Position numbers and translations under genes: made by a program. Shown here in pieces: positions 36,601 to 41,399 of a DNA stretch of 64,000 bases; position 1 is the first letter of the stretch, and every line of letters begins with the position of its first letter. The stretch is from the NCBI GenBank assembly GCA_963669155.1, contig OZ022593.1:12861427-12925426 (forward strand), read 5' to 3'. Source of the DNA: Arbacia lixula (lineage: Eukaryota > Echinodermata > Echinoidea > Arbacioida > Arbaciidae). The notes beneath the pieces are model-generated. The model ran no database searches and was not told the DNA's origin. It saw only the letters and a list, made by a program, of their open reading frames with translations.

Positions 36601-38920
36601 CAACAGAGACGGTGAGAAGCGATCCTGCACAGACTCCCGGGGGATAGCGCACGCGGCCACCCTATGGTACATCAAGTAGACGGAATGCGTGTGACCATTT
36701 CTGCAGAACTCTAGGCCTTGCATTTAGACGTAGTATAGCCTGGCCATTGCTGGTCGTGAAATGAGCATGAACTGTCATTTACAGGCATGGTAGAAAGGCT
36801 CAACGTTTTCATAGTTTTTAATCATATGTTGTCTAGCAAATTAATGTTCCTTTGCAACGTCTTAAGAACCTTTTATTTAGATCAGCAATAGCATGAACTC
36901 TCTTTTATAGGCATGGCCATGATGGTAGACTCTCTTTCTTTATCACCTGCTGTCTAGTAAATTGAGTTTCCTTTGCAACATCTGATGAACCTTTTTAGTT
37001 TGCACGTTAGAGATGCCCAATATAGATTGTATGTAGGAATATCGCACGCGGTTAACCTTTGGTACATCATTCAAGTAGAATCACTGCATAGTTCTCGCAG
37101 TAAAACCCTTCTAGATAGACACGATGTTTAATCATTTTGGCCACTGCTAATCATGGTAGGAGCACGCGCTTTCGTCCATTGGCAAGGTAGATATGCTCAC
37201 CTTCTTTATCATCTGTTGTCTAGCAAATTCATGTTTCTTTGCAACATCGTCGGAACCTCTTAGTTAGCATGTTAGAGCTGCCTTAAGTAGGTTTAACCCT
37301 TTTATGCACCATTGAGGTATTGCCGCACTGCTAATAAAAAAAAAAATACATAAACAAAAAAAAAAAAAACATATTCACACGGCAGTGTGAAGTCTGCAGT
37401 GAAGGGGTTAAGTTAAGGTGGACAACGGCCCTGATGTTTTACTCTTTGCGTGGTATTCACGATTTTTTTGCCAAAATACAATTGAAAGTACACACAAAAT
37501 CCGCTCAGAAGCTTTTGTCTGGCAAACAAAGGATTAAGCAGTAAAGAATCTGCCATCTCACACTATCTACGCGCTTACAACTGGAAATCTCTGGCTTTCC
37601 ATACAAGTTGTCGGTCCTGCAAAGTAAGATATATTTGAAGGAATAGTTCACCCTGAAATCAGACACACAAAAGAAATATATATTGGTGAAGTTTTGGTGA
37701 AATTGCGTCAAAGGATAAGAAAGTTGTGATATTTTTGATTTTGTGACCTCACGTGCGAGGTGTTCTCTCATATGTTGTGTACAATTTTTTTTCTCGAAAA
37801 TGTGCATTTTCTCAAAGAAATGCACCTGCACCTGTGCATTTGACACATCATCAGAAATACGTTTTTACACACATGCCTGTACGAAAAAAAAAAATCATTC
37901 CGCTGTCAAGAACAGACAAGGAGCAATTTATGTTATCAAATTGTACACAACAAATGGGAGAGTATCTCACACGTGACGTCACAAAATTGAAATGTCAAAA
38001 TTCAAACCTTCACTAATATTATGTTTCTTTTATGTTTCTGCTTTTCTTGAAACCAACTTATCTTCAGGGAGAATTATCACTTTAAGGTCAAGCTGCCCAA
38101 CGGAGAGGGCAGTATACAAAGCTGGCGCGAAGTTGCATTACAGTGTATAGTAGAACAGCATGTACAATTATCACACACCTAAATGATATGCGTATGTACT
38201 GATGCACGGACACGTATTCACCTGTATATCGGAGGCATATTCAATCATATTGCATGTTTCAAACTGCATGATGGCAAATCACAATACGTGCATCCAAAAC
38301 ATATTTTCTAATCACCCGCAGTGTCTACTGACCGACTTCATTTGACAATGTTTGATGGGTTCTCTCGTGAAATCTAACAGTTCGGGATGATTTACTGATT
38401 TTGTGTTGACCTTTGTGTGCCAGGCAAAGTACCACTCGGTGATTGCTTGCTTTACATGTGATGAAACATGTAATATCGTTGGAAAGAACACGTATTGTAC
38501 ATTAACTCTGTATGCCCCACTAGTGTTTCTGTTTTGCATAGTCGTATAAAACAAATGGAGCAGAAACAATATCTTAAACCGAAGGAAACATCAGGACCTT
38601 CATCTGTGCATTGACACCGAACTTCTATTTTTTTCAATATCAATATCTATTTGACATTCAAAAATATTACTCAATTTATCTCATCTCAATTTATCCTTCT
38701 ACCCCGTTTAGCCTCGACCTCATTTGAGACATCACCGGAAGATGATATAGCGCCCCCTAGCTATGGAGAGTGCGCCACTAGTGGTGACGGAAGGCCAGAA
38801 CATATATCGCTGACAGAGATGCGCAAATGCTTCACGCGCCGAGTACCCAGCTCAGACGAGCAGGGGGAGGACACCACGTATGGCCATATAGAAGTCAAGG
38901 CTCAGATCGAAGCAGTGTGA
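8373..38920 (+). CDS. RET: RET receptor tyrosine kinase, 20 coding exons (lacks signal-peptide exon)
   Basis: Overall gene entry; exons are itemised below. Joining 20 exons gives an uninterrupted 1,107-residue frame ending in TGA at 38,918-38,920. RET is a single-pass receptor tyrosine kinase that in vertebrates is activated by GDNF-family ligands bound to GFR-alpha co-receptors. Seen here: cadherin-like region (residues 1 to about 457), Cys-rich domain with all 16 RET cysteines (458-611), one TM helix (about 612-631), juxtamembrane segment, kinase (about 698-990) with [19 protein letters not shown] and DFG, and a tail with YLDL, PPSY and TTYGHI. At least 14 N-glycosylation sequons lie in the ectodomain and none is needed to identify it. 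All junctions are GT-AG. The signal-peptide exon is not visible and probably lies upstream of the window or in the first 8 kb. Assignment to RET rather than another RTK rests on the Cys-rich domain, the exon structure and the kinase, all of which agree. Confidence 0.96.
8860..8946 (+). repeat. (AG)n microsatellite in RET intron 2
   Basis: About 43 AG dinucleotides with one GC interruption near 8,909, directly downstream of RET exon 2. All ORFs here (Glu/Arg or Ser/Leu repeats) are artefacts. Confidence 0.97.
9303..9542 (+). CDS. RET: RET exon 3: cadherin-like domains 1-2
   Basis: Acceptor 'ctaccaccag' before 9,303; donor TCAG|GTGGGT. 240 nt, phase 1 to 1 as in human exon 3. Residues 93-172. 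[20 protein letters not shown] aligns with human [22 protein letters not shown], and the exon ends FNIISG where human has AYRLLEG. An alternative donor GTGAGA at 9,547 would break the phase with exon 4, so 9,542 is preferred. Three cysteines fewer than the human exon are visible, so the disulfide pattern of this part of the ectodomain probably differs from vertebrates. Confidence 0.88.
9543..11379 (+). other. RET intron 3
   Basis: No gene is visible. It contains poly-C followed by (CA)n at about 10,639-10,668 and otherwise unremarkable AT-rich sequence. Confidence 0.5.
11380..11606 (+). CDS. RET: RET exon 4: cadherin-like domain 2 and CLD2/3 linker
   Basis: Acceptor 'ttggcatacag' before 11,380; donor AAAAG|GTGAGC. 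227 nt, phase 1 to 0 as in human exon 4. Residues 173-248. [16 protein letters not shown] is a typical cadherin strand pair; [10 protein letters not shown] matches human LVAVCTVHAG. The exon ends VMYKRQK where human has VEFKRK. Sequons NST and NLT. The acidic calcium linker that human RET has here (DEDDSAP, between CLD2 and CLD3) is absent; the equivalent positions read [13 protein letters not shown]. Confidence 0.9.
12229..12391 (+). CDS. RET: RET exon 5: cadherin-like domain 3
   Basis: Acceptor 'attgttttcag' before 12,229; donor GATAG|GTACGC. 163 nt, phase 0 to 1 as in human exon 5 (196 nt). Residues 249-302. It begins [15 protein letters not shown], matching human [27 protein letters not shown] fits human TFRVEHWPNETS. 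Sequon NAT. It is about 11 residues shorter than human, with the loss in the CLD3 loops. Confidence 0.88.
12392..14587 (+). other. RET intron 5
   Basis: No gene seen. It holds a short imperfect duplication (about 12,428-12,482, CTTCCTCTCTATGTGT), a fragment starting near 12,612 that looks like a common dispersed repeat, and two long poly-C tracts near 14,288 and 14,376 that create proline ORFs. Confidence 0.5.
14588..14790 (+). CDS. RET: RET exon 6: cadherin-like domains 3-4
   Basis: Acceptor 'tttatcctccag' before 14,588; donor AGCCGG|GTAAGC. 203 nt, phase 1 to 0 as in human exon 6 (200 nt). Residues 303-370. It contains [16 protein letters not shown], then [20 protein letters not shown], matching human [29 protein letters not shown]. 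Sequons NFS, NAS and NIT. A four-glycine loop replaces the human GPGAG loop. Confidence 0.9.
14791..18481 (+). other. RET intron 6
   Basis: Contains poly-G (about 14,882-14,898), a CAA/GTT-type run at about 15,605-15,632, poly-C at 16,301-16,315 and two GA microsatellites (about 17,063-17,113 and 17,228-17,254). A short duplicated motif GTTATAGGCGGGGTAT occurs at 16,245 and 16,276. No coding sequence recognised. Confidence 0.5.
18482..18743 (+). CDS. RET: RET exon 7: cadherin-like domain 4
   Basis: Acceptor 'tatttccttgtag' before 18,482; donor AACAG|GTGAGA. 262 nt, phase 0 to 1 as in human exon 7 (259 nt). Residues 371-457. [18 protein letters not shown] matches human AEDTSGILFVNDTKALRR. Sequons NKT, NVS and NIT. 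An unusual glycine tract [10 protein letters not shown] (coded around 18,661-18,695) sits in a loop before the last strand [15 protein letters not shown]. Confidence 0.92.
19013..19490. repeat. Probable fold-back element with TCACAC/GTGTGA ends
   Basis: Outer sequences ATCCCGTCACACTTATTTGG and CTAGTGTGAATAGGG are imperfect inverted copies. The next bases (AGCCGGAATG / CATTCCGGCT) are also inverted. The interior is rich in GAATGC motifs on both strands. Function unknown; looks like a MITE. Confidence 0.55.
20184..20423. repeat. Fold-back element, about 95-bp arms
   Basis: ACTACAGCTCAAAGGTATTGGCATGGG at the left is mirrored by GTGCCAATTCCTTTGAGCTGTAGT at the right; the inner arms carry ATATTTTGTCCAGTGCAGC and its complement. 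The spacer is around 20,285-20,310. Palindromic MITE. Confidence 0.82.
20901..22816. mobile_element. Inner CACTGTAAAAAA TIR element inserted at TA
   Basis: Begins CACTGTAAAAAATATT and ends ATTTTTTACAGTG; flanked by TA on both sides (20,899-20,900 and 22,817-22,818). There is no transposase ORF. The interior is built from tandem pieces: two copies of about 90 bp around 21,015-21,175, and two near-identical copies of about 375 bp at 22,066-22,440 and 22,441-22,815. The TA duplication is consistent with a Tc1/mariner-type mechanism; family not established. Confidence 0.85.
22066..22815 (+). repeat. Tandem duplication, 2 x about 375 bp, inside the inner transposon
   Basis: Both copies begin CAGAACTATACGAGAACTTCC and run through GAATACGCGATTCCTGTTTA to the TTTACAGTGT end. 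They differ by scattered substitutions and small indels. Confidence 0.85.
23820..23840 (+). CDS. RET: RET microexon (5' part of human exon 8), 21 nt
   Basis: Acceptor 'tatcttcttttgcag' and a strong donor GTGAGTG bracket 21 nt. In phase 1/1 it adds AIQSCRV. Its cysteine sits where human C515 (GCPLSC) opens the Cys-rich domain, partnered in human RET with C531. Without it the domain would have an odd cysteine count, which supports inclusion. Too short for ORF detection; called from splice signals, phase and cysteine bookkeeping only. Confidence 0.72.
   Translation, partial: LYNRVE
24592..24804 (+). CDS. RET: RET exon 8/9 fused: Cys-rich domain, first part
   Basis: 213 nt, phase 1 to 1. Residues 465-535. 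The cysteine pattern of human exons 8+9 is present: DSC-x8-C-x3-C...C-TW, then [15 protein letters not shown] and [11 protein letters not shown]. In the last block the spacing C-x6-C-x4-C-x10-C-x3-C is identical to human. Donor ACAA|GTGAGT is strong. The acceptor is uncertain: 'accgggaag' before 24,592 keeps phase 1 but has a weak pyrimidine tract; 24,599 is an alternative AG in the wrong phase. A stop at 24,519 rules out a much earlier start. Sequons NQS and NST. Human RET has an intron inside this segment. Confidence 0.9.
25017..25165. repeat. Small repeat fragment with inverted GGTCACACG/CGTGTGACC
   Basis: CGGTCACACGACC and CGTGTGACCCGGTC are inverted around about 40 bp; the outer ends (AAGGCCACCTCAGACGG / CGGTGTCCTTTAAA) weakly mirror each other. 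A related fragment starts at about 35,995 (GGGACACATCAGACGG). Confidence 0.45.
25231..25449 (+). mobile_element. TIR MITE copy A (AATAGACC family)
   Basis: Begins GGCCATTTTCGTTATGTACG, contains GTCCGAGTAGCAACAACTAA, and ends ATTACGAAAATGGTTTATT. Same family as 53,775-53,998, 55,012-55,203, 55,272-55,499 and 57,493-57,650. No coding capacity. Confidence 0.8.
25494..25982. repeat. Fold-back MITE with GTGACGTCAC inner arms, full copy
   Basis: CACAAAGACATTAAAGGGG at the left and CCCCTTTAATGTCTTTGTG at the right are inverted; the arms continue for about 180 bp, including GAAAAGAAAGTTATTTGATT and a GTGACGTCAC palindrome. Related copies lie at 26,665-26,825 (left arm only) and 37,637-38,085. Confidence 0.88.
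26024..26188 (+). CDS. RET: RET exon 10: Cys-rich domain, second part
   Basis: Acceptor 'actctccctacag' before 26,024; donor TGTAG|GTATGT. 165 nt, phase 1 to 1 (human 120 nt). Residues 536-590. [19 protein letters not shown] matches human [20 protein letters not shown]. These are the four cysteines equivalent to human C609, C611, C618 and C620, whose mutation causes MEN2A. A Pro/Arg-rich extension ([13 protein letters not shown]) makes the exon longer than human. The exon end and its donor lie inside a tandem duplication (see findings). Confidence 0.92.
26167..26325 (+). repeat. Tandem duplication of the exon 10 end and its splice donor
   Basis: Copy 1 is 26,167-26,249 and copy 2 is 26,250 to about 26,325. 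Both contain CGCCCTGCTCC, TGTAGGTATGTGATGGAGG and ATATTTGCATAATCAT, so there are two identical donors, at 26,189 and 26,272. Confidence 0.9.
26665..26825 (+). mobile_element. Half copy of the 25,494 MITE next to the TM exon
   Basis: The left arm only (TTTAAAGAGATCGTTCACTT, then GAAAAGAAAGTTATTTGATT and GTGCGAGGTACTC). It ends about 35 nt before the exon 11 acceptor, so it borders the region where the branch point should lie. Confidence 0.8.
26860..27149 (+). CDS. RET: RET exon 11: last Cys pair, transmembrane helix, juxtamembrane
   Basis: Acceptor 'acttttgttgaag' before 26,860; donor TATGAG|GTAACA. 290 nt, phase 1 to 0 as in human (257 nt). Residues 591-687. FCEVEC reproduces human C630-x3-C634 just outside the membrane. 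A hydrophobic helix [18 protein letters not shown] is followed by the stop-transfer cluster RRR. A juxtamembrane segment of about 55 residues contains SLYTSS and ARRAS, a PKA-like basic site comparable in place to human ARRPS around S696. The acceptor lies within about 35 nt of a MITE remnant (26,665-26,825). Confidence 0.95.
27150..27978 (+). other. RET intron 11 with (CT)n tract
   Basis: Contains (TC)n at about 27,657-27,690 and an extended C/T-rich region that runs to the exon 12 acceptor. No gene; the Ser/Leu ORFs come from the repeats. Confidence 0.7.
27979..28126 (+). CDS. RET: RET exon 12: kinase N-lobe, glycine loop and catalytic lysine
   Basis: Acceptor 'gctcttgttcag' before 27,979; donor AAAC|GTAATC (weak after +3). 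148 nt, equal to human exon 12, phase 0 to 1. Residues 688-736. [19 protein letters not shown] matches human EDPKWEFPRKNLVLGKTLG. The P-loop is GEGHFG (human GEGEFG). [11 protein letters not shown] is identical to human, with catalytic Lys at 733 (human K758). Confidence 0.97.
28984..29094 (+). CDS. RET: RET exon 13: kinase helix C
   Basis: Acceptor 'actcgtgctag' before 28,984; donor AAAAG|GTACCG. 111 nt, phase 1 to 1 (human 108). Residues 737-773. [20 protein letters not shown] matches human [20 protein letters not shown]. The helix-C glutamate is E751 (human E775). It ends [12 protein letters not shown]. Confidence 0.97.
29514..29755 (+). CDS. RET: RET exon 14: hinge, kinase insert, helix E
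   Basis: Acceptor 'ttataaaatcag' before 29,514; donor CTAAAG|GTAAGA. 242 nt, phase 1 to 0 (human 215). Residues 774-854. [19 protein letters not shown] gives the hinge; the gatekeeper is V782, equal to human V804. A diverged kinase insert of about 35 residues follows. The exon ends [19 protein letters not shown], matching human LISFAWQISQGMQYLAEMK. Confidence 0.97.
29756..31551 (+). other. RET intron 14
   Basis: No coding exon recognised. Short ORFs here are unrelated to known families. The sequence is AT-rich with C/T-rich stretches towards the exon 15 acceptor. Confidence 0.5.
31552..31674 (+). CDS. RET: RET exon 15: catalytic loop, DFG, activation loop
   Basis: Acceptor 'acccgtatccag' before 31,552; donor CACG|GTAAGT. 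123 nt, equal to human exon 15, phase 0 to 0. Residues 855-895. [14 protein letters not shown] (catalytic Asp 859), [15 protein letters not shown] (metal-binding Asp 877) and activation-loop tyrosines Y885 and Y890, aligned with human Y900 and Y905. Confidence 0.98.
31991..32326. repeat. Fold-back element in RET intron 15, about 110-bp arms
   Basis: GAGCACTGTTCACTTTTGTA at the left pairs with TACAAAAGTGAGTAGTGCTC at the right; the inner arms hold GAATATTCAATTGAATATTC and its near complement. MITE-like, no coding content. Confidence 0.85.
33032..33102 (+). CDS. RET: RET exon 16: P+1 loop
   Basis: Acceptor 'tctccttctag' before 33,032; donor GACGT|GTGAGT. 71 nt, equal to human exon 16, phase 0 to 2. 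Residues 896-918: [22 protein letters not shown]. The methionine at 903 is the residue mutated in human M918T (MEN2B). Confidence 0.98.
33695..33735 (+). CDS. RET: RET exon 17a: kinase helix F, 41-nt exon
   Basis: Acceptor 'tttttattgtcag' before 33,695; donor ATGG|GTAAGT. 41 nt, phase 2 to 1. It encodes [13 protein letters not shown] plus split codons. Human exon 17 is a single 138-nt exon; here an intron of 973 nt splits it, and the two pieces sum to exactly 138 nt. Too small to appear as an ORF. Confidence 0.96.
34709..34805 (+). CDS. RET: RET exon 17b: kinase C-lobe
   Basis: Acceptor 'ctttttttttttcag' before 34,709; donor AAGCT|GTAATT (weak after +3). 97 nt, phase 1 to 2. Residues 933-964: [17 protein letters not shown], then [16 protein letters not shown]. 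It matches human [33 protein letters not shown]. Confidence 0.96.
35563..35662 (+). CDS. RET: RET exon 18: end of kinase domain
   Basis: Acceptor 'tttgtctggaag' before 35,563; donor ACGATG|GTAAGA. 100 nt, equal to human exon 18, phase 2 to 0. Residues 965-998: [18 protein letters not shown], then [16 protein letters not shown]966 aligns with human Y981 (Src docking site), and CWxxDPxxRPSF is the conserved helix H/I motif. Confidence 0.97.
36491..36611 (+). CDS. RET: RET exon 19: C-terminal tail with YLDL docking site
   Basis: Acceptor 'tcgccgcacgcag' before 36,491; donor GACG|GTGAGA. 121 nt, phase 0 to 1. Residues 999-1038. QQEYLDLSD reproduces human RRDYLDLAA around Y1015, the PLC-gamma site. 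It is followed by an acidic stretch [10 protein letters not shown]. Reading through the donor gives an alternative end (see 36,612-36,679). Confidence 0.92.
36612..36679 (+). CDS. Possible alternative RET C-terminus by read-through of exon 19
   Basis: If the exon 19 donor is not used, the frame continues for 22 residues ([22 protein letters not shown]) to TAG at 36,677. Human RET9 arises the same way, by retention of sequence after exon 19, whereas RET51 is spliced to exon 20. A usable poly(A) signal for such a short form is not obvious nearby. Isoform existence is inference; only the open frame is seen. Confidence 0.35.
36640..37300 (+). repeat. Degenerate tandem repeat in RET intron 19 that includes the exon 19 read-through region
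   Basis: TATCGCACGCGGTTAACCTT-TGGTACATC near 37,047 repeats the read-through sequence ATAGCGCACGCGGCCACCCTATGGTACATC near 36,643. TTGTCTAGCAAATT...CCTTTGCAAC occurs near 36,830, 36,950 and 37,215. Period is irregular (about 120-385 bp). Confidence 0.75.
37637..38085. repeat. Fold-back MITE, third copy of the 25,494 family
   Basis: GGAATAGTTCACCCTGAAAT at the left mirrors CAGGGAGAATTATCACTTTAAG at the right. The inner arms GTGCGAGGTGTTCTCTCATA and CACACGTGACGTCACAAAAT correspond to the first copy. Confidence 0.85.
38712..38920 (+). CDS. RET: RET exon 20: terminal coding exon
   Basis: Acceptor 'ctaccccgtttag' before 38,712. 209 nt including TGA, entered in phase 1. Residues 1039-1107. The tail has APPSYGE (a PPxY WW-binding motif with Y1056) and TTYGHIEV near the end (Y1095), which fits T-x-Y-x-x-I and resembles an SH2-type docking site. 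It does not align with human exon 20, but position, phase and length are comparable, so homology to RET51 tail sequence is inferred from place rather than sequence. Confidence 0.88.
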
Positions 38921-41365
38921 CGTTATCCATTCATGCAAGGCCGACGATTACAAAGCGCTCATATCTCACGTGTGGATTCGCTGATGTACATGGATATGGC
39001 TATTCGGCAGGCAGTACACAAACCGCCGTACACACGAACTATGATGCCATTGTGATTTTCGCTGATCCACTATTATGTTCATGTGTATATGAAACTTTTA
39101 CAAATTTCGGTAATCAGCGGAAGTCGCCGGATGACCGAAATATGTTGTCAAAAAACATCTTTAACGACGGTGATATTTTATGCAAGCCGTCTTCAAGGAT
39201 AGTTTTGTTCTTTTCATTTTGTGTGGATTATTTCTCGGAAAGGTGTTATTTCTTTTAAGAAATAGTGACGAGCACCCTGTATTAGACTGTATCGTACTTG
39301 GTGTTTTATCAACTTCTGAATGAATTGAGAACAGCATAAAAAATAAGAAACAATTCAAAACAAGCTAAATTTGATACATCCAAAAGTCAAGGGAACCAAT
39401 TTTTTTAAAGAGGTTTGGTGACATTTCAGTAATTTTCTTTTAAAAATCCTTGGATATTTAATGATATTTTTCCTTTTGGACAAATTTTAATGTCAACATG
39501 TACGTGTATCAAATAACCAATTCAGAACACAATGATTGTGCATCACATTATGTCAGCCCACAACATCTTTTCTGCCAGAAGCATTATGCATTATCAATGA
39601 CGCTAGGCTGGAAGTTGCTAGTGAATTAACATGTGTGACAAAAAAGGGTAATTCTTGTATTCTTGATTAATTAACTGATACATACAAATCTCTAGGTCAA
39701 ATTTGTTCTGAAGTGAAGATGTAATTAAATATTCACAGGATTATGCCAAGAAAAGATAATACAGAGTCGTGGTTTGAGCTCCGTGATATATTTTGTGGTA
39801 AAAAAGCAAAACAAGTGTTACAAACTTGTGCGAGAGCCGGTCTGTATCCCTTTTGACTAATCGTCTGACTAAAACATGAATTTGTGTATGTACCATCTAA
39901 TGAAAACACGTTTTTATTTGTGGTCCATGCTGCAATGTCTTACATCACTTAATCATGTCTGAACAAGGAACAGACGGCCTTTACTTGTAATAGTTTTATC
40001 TGAATGTCTATCTTCACTAATTCTCGGTGTTTGCTGCCACTGGCTCGTTTTTCATTTTATTACATGTTGAAGGTCATGCTTCAAAGTGATTGGGTAAAGG
40101 CCCGGTCACACCGCCAGAACTTTGCTGGAGCGTTCCCAGAGCGTTGCCTTAACGGAGGCCAACTTCTGTTAAACGGTGGTAAACGGTAACGAGCGGTAAT
40201 TACCATTTTTTCACCCCTCTGGGAACGCTCCAGCAAAGTTCTGGCGGTGTGAACGGGCCTTAACGTAATGAAATGTATATTAACCCTAACCGAAATGCTG
40301 CCCTATGAGATGTGTGTGTATTGATGGTAAAGAAATCAACAAATGACACGTTATGGGCTACTTCCGCTTAGACGTTTGTGATTTTGACTGTGTGCAAACA
40401 TTTGTATTACTTAAGACAAGTTTTGAAACATTTGAGCGATTGACAAACGGAAACACATACCTTTCAAACAGAGTGATTATGATTATACTTCATGTTAGAT
40501 CATTGATATAATTTTGATAATTTTGTATTTTGAAAGTCAAACTATTATTGATATGAATGAACGTATTATAGTCGGCATGTACAAATGCATACTTGGGTTT
40601 GGTTTACTAGTAAGCAACCGGAATAAAAACATGCGATTCAATATTTCATGAAAATATCCGTACTTTTTTCATCTGGCATGTTTAAAACGAAATTTGAATA
40701 TTAGTAATGATTGGGGAAAACATGTAGTAAAGAATACCAAAGACAACCATTATTTTAAATTACGTGCACTTAGGACACTTAACCAGACAGCACTGGTGTT
40801 TTTTATCAAACGTATGTTTTACCGTATTCATCAGTCTTTCAAAAACCGATATTACTTTATTTGCTGCAGCAATTTGTGTGTTGATTTTCTTTTTATGAGA
40901 GAAAAAAAGAATATATCATCGGAGGTTACAAAGAGGTGATAGTTCCGTGCAGTGTCTAGCAACAACAAATGCACGTTAGATTATTAGATATTGCATATAT
41001 TCGGTATTCAGTGCCGCCGAATAAAGTGTTCTAATGGTTTACATGTTTTGTCTTACATGTATATCGTATGTTATGTATTTCAATTTTCTTATTGGAAATG
41101 TCTTGATAATGTTAGTCTAATCCTTCAAACAAGTGTATAGCATAAAAAAGGAAGAGGACGTTCGACATATCATGTATAAAGTTAATGAAACATTGTATTT
41201 ATATGTCAGTGAATGGATGTTGTTGATATTTTCTTTTATTTGCCTTGACTTGAAAACGTGGTTGGGAATGTGTTTAAAACAGAGCTTCCTTTTCGTCTTT
41301 CGTATCAGTTTAGTTGTCAACACAAACACACCTTTATTTTTTTCAATAAAGAAATGTGTGTTAAT
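38921..41365 (+). other. Probable RET 3' UTR and poly(A) region
   Basis: No gene is visible after the RET stop. AATAAA hexamers occur at 40,622, 41,020 and 41,345. The 41,020 signal (CCGAATAAAGTG, followed by T/G-rich sequence) looks best. The stretch contains a repeat fragment at about 39,538-39,640 and a small fold-back element at 40,095-40,264. The true transcript end cannot be decided from sequence alone. Confidence 0.4.
40095..40264. repeat. Fold-back MITE, GGCCCGGTCACACCGCC ends
   Basis: TAAAGGCCCGGTCACACCGC and GCGGTGTGAACGGGCCTTAA are near-perfect inverted ends. Arms of about 45 bp include AGAACTTTGCTGGAGCGTTC and its complement. It lies in the probable RET 3' UTR and would form a stable hairpin if transcribed. 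Confidence 0.9.
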
Positions 41366-41399
41366 AAAAACAGGAATGGAAACTGTTCTTTACGAGGAA

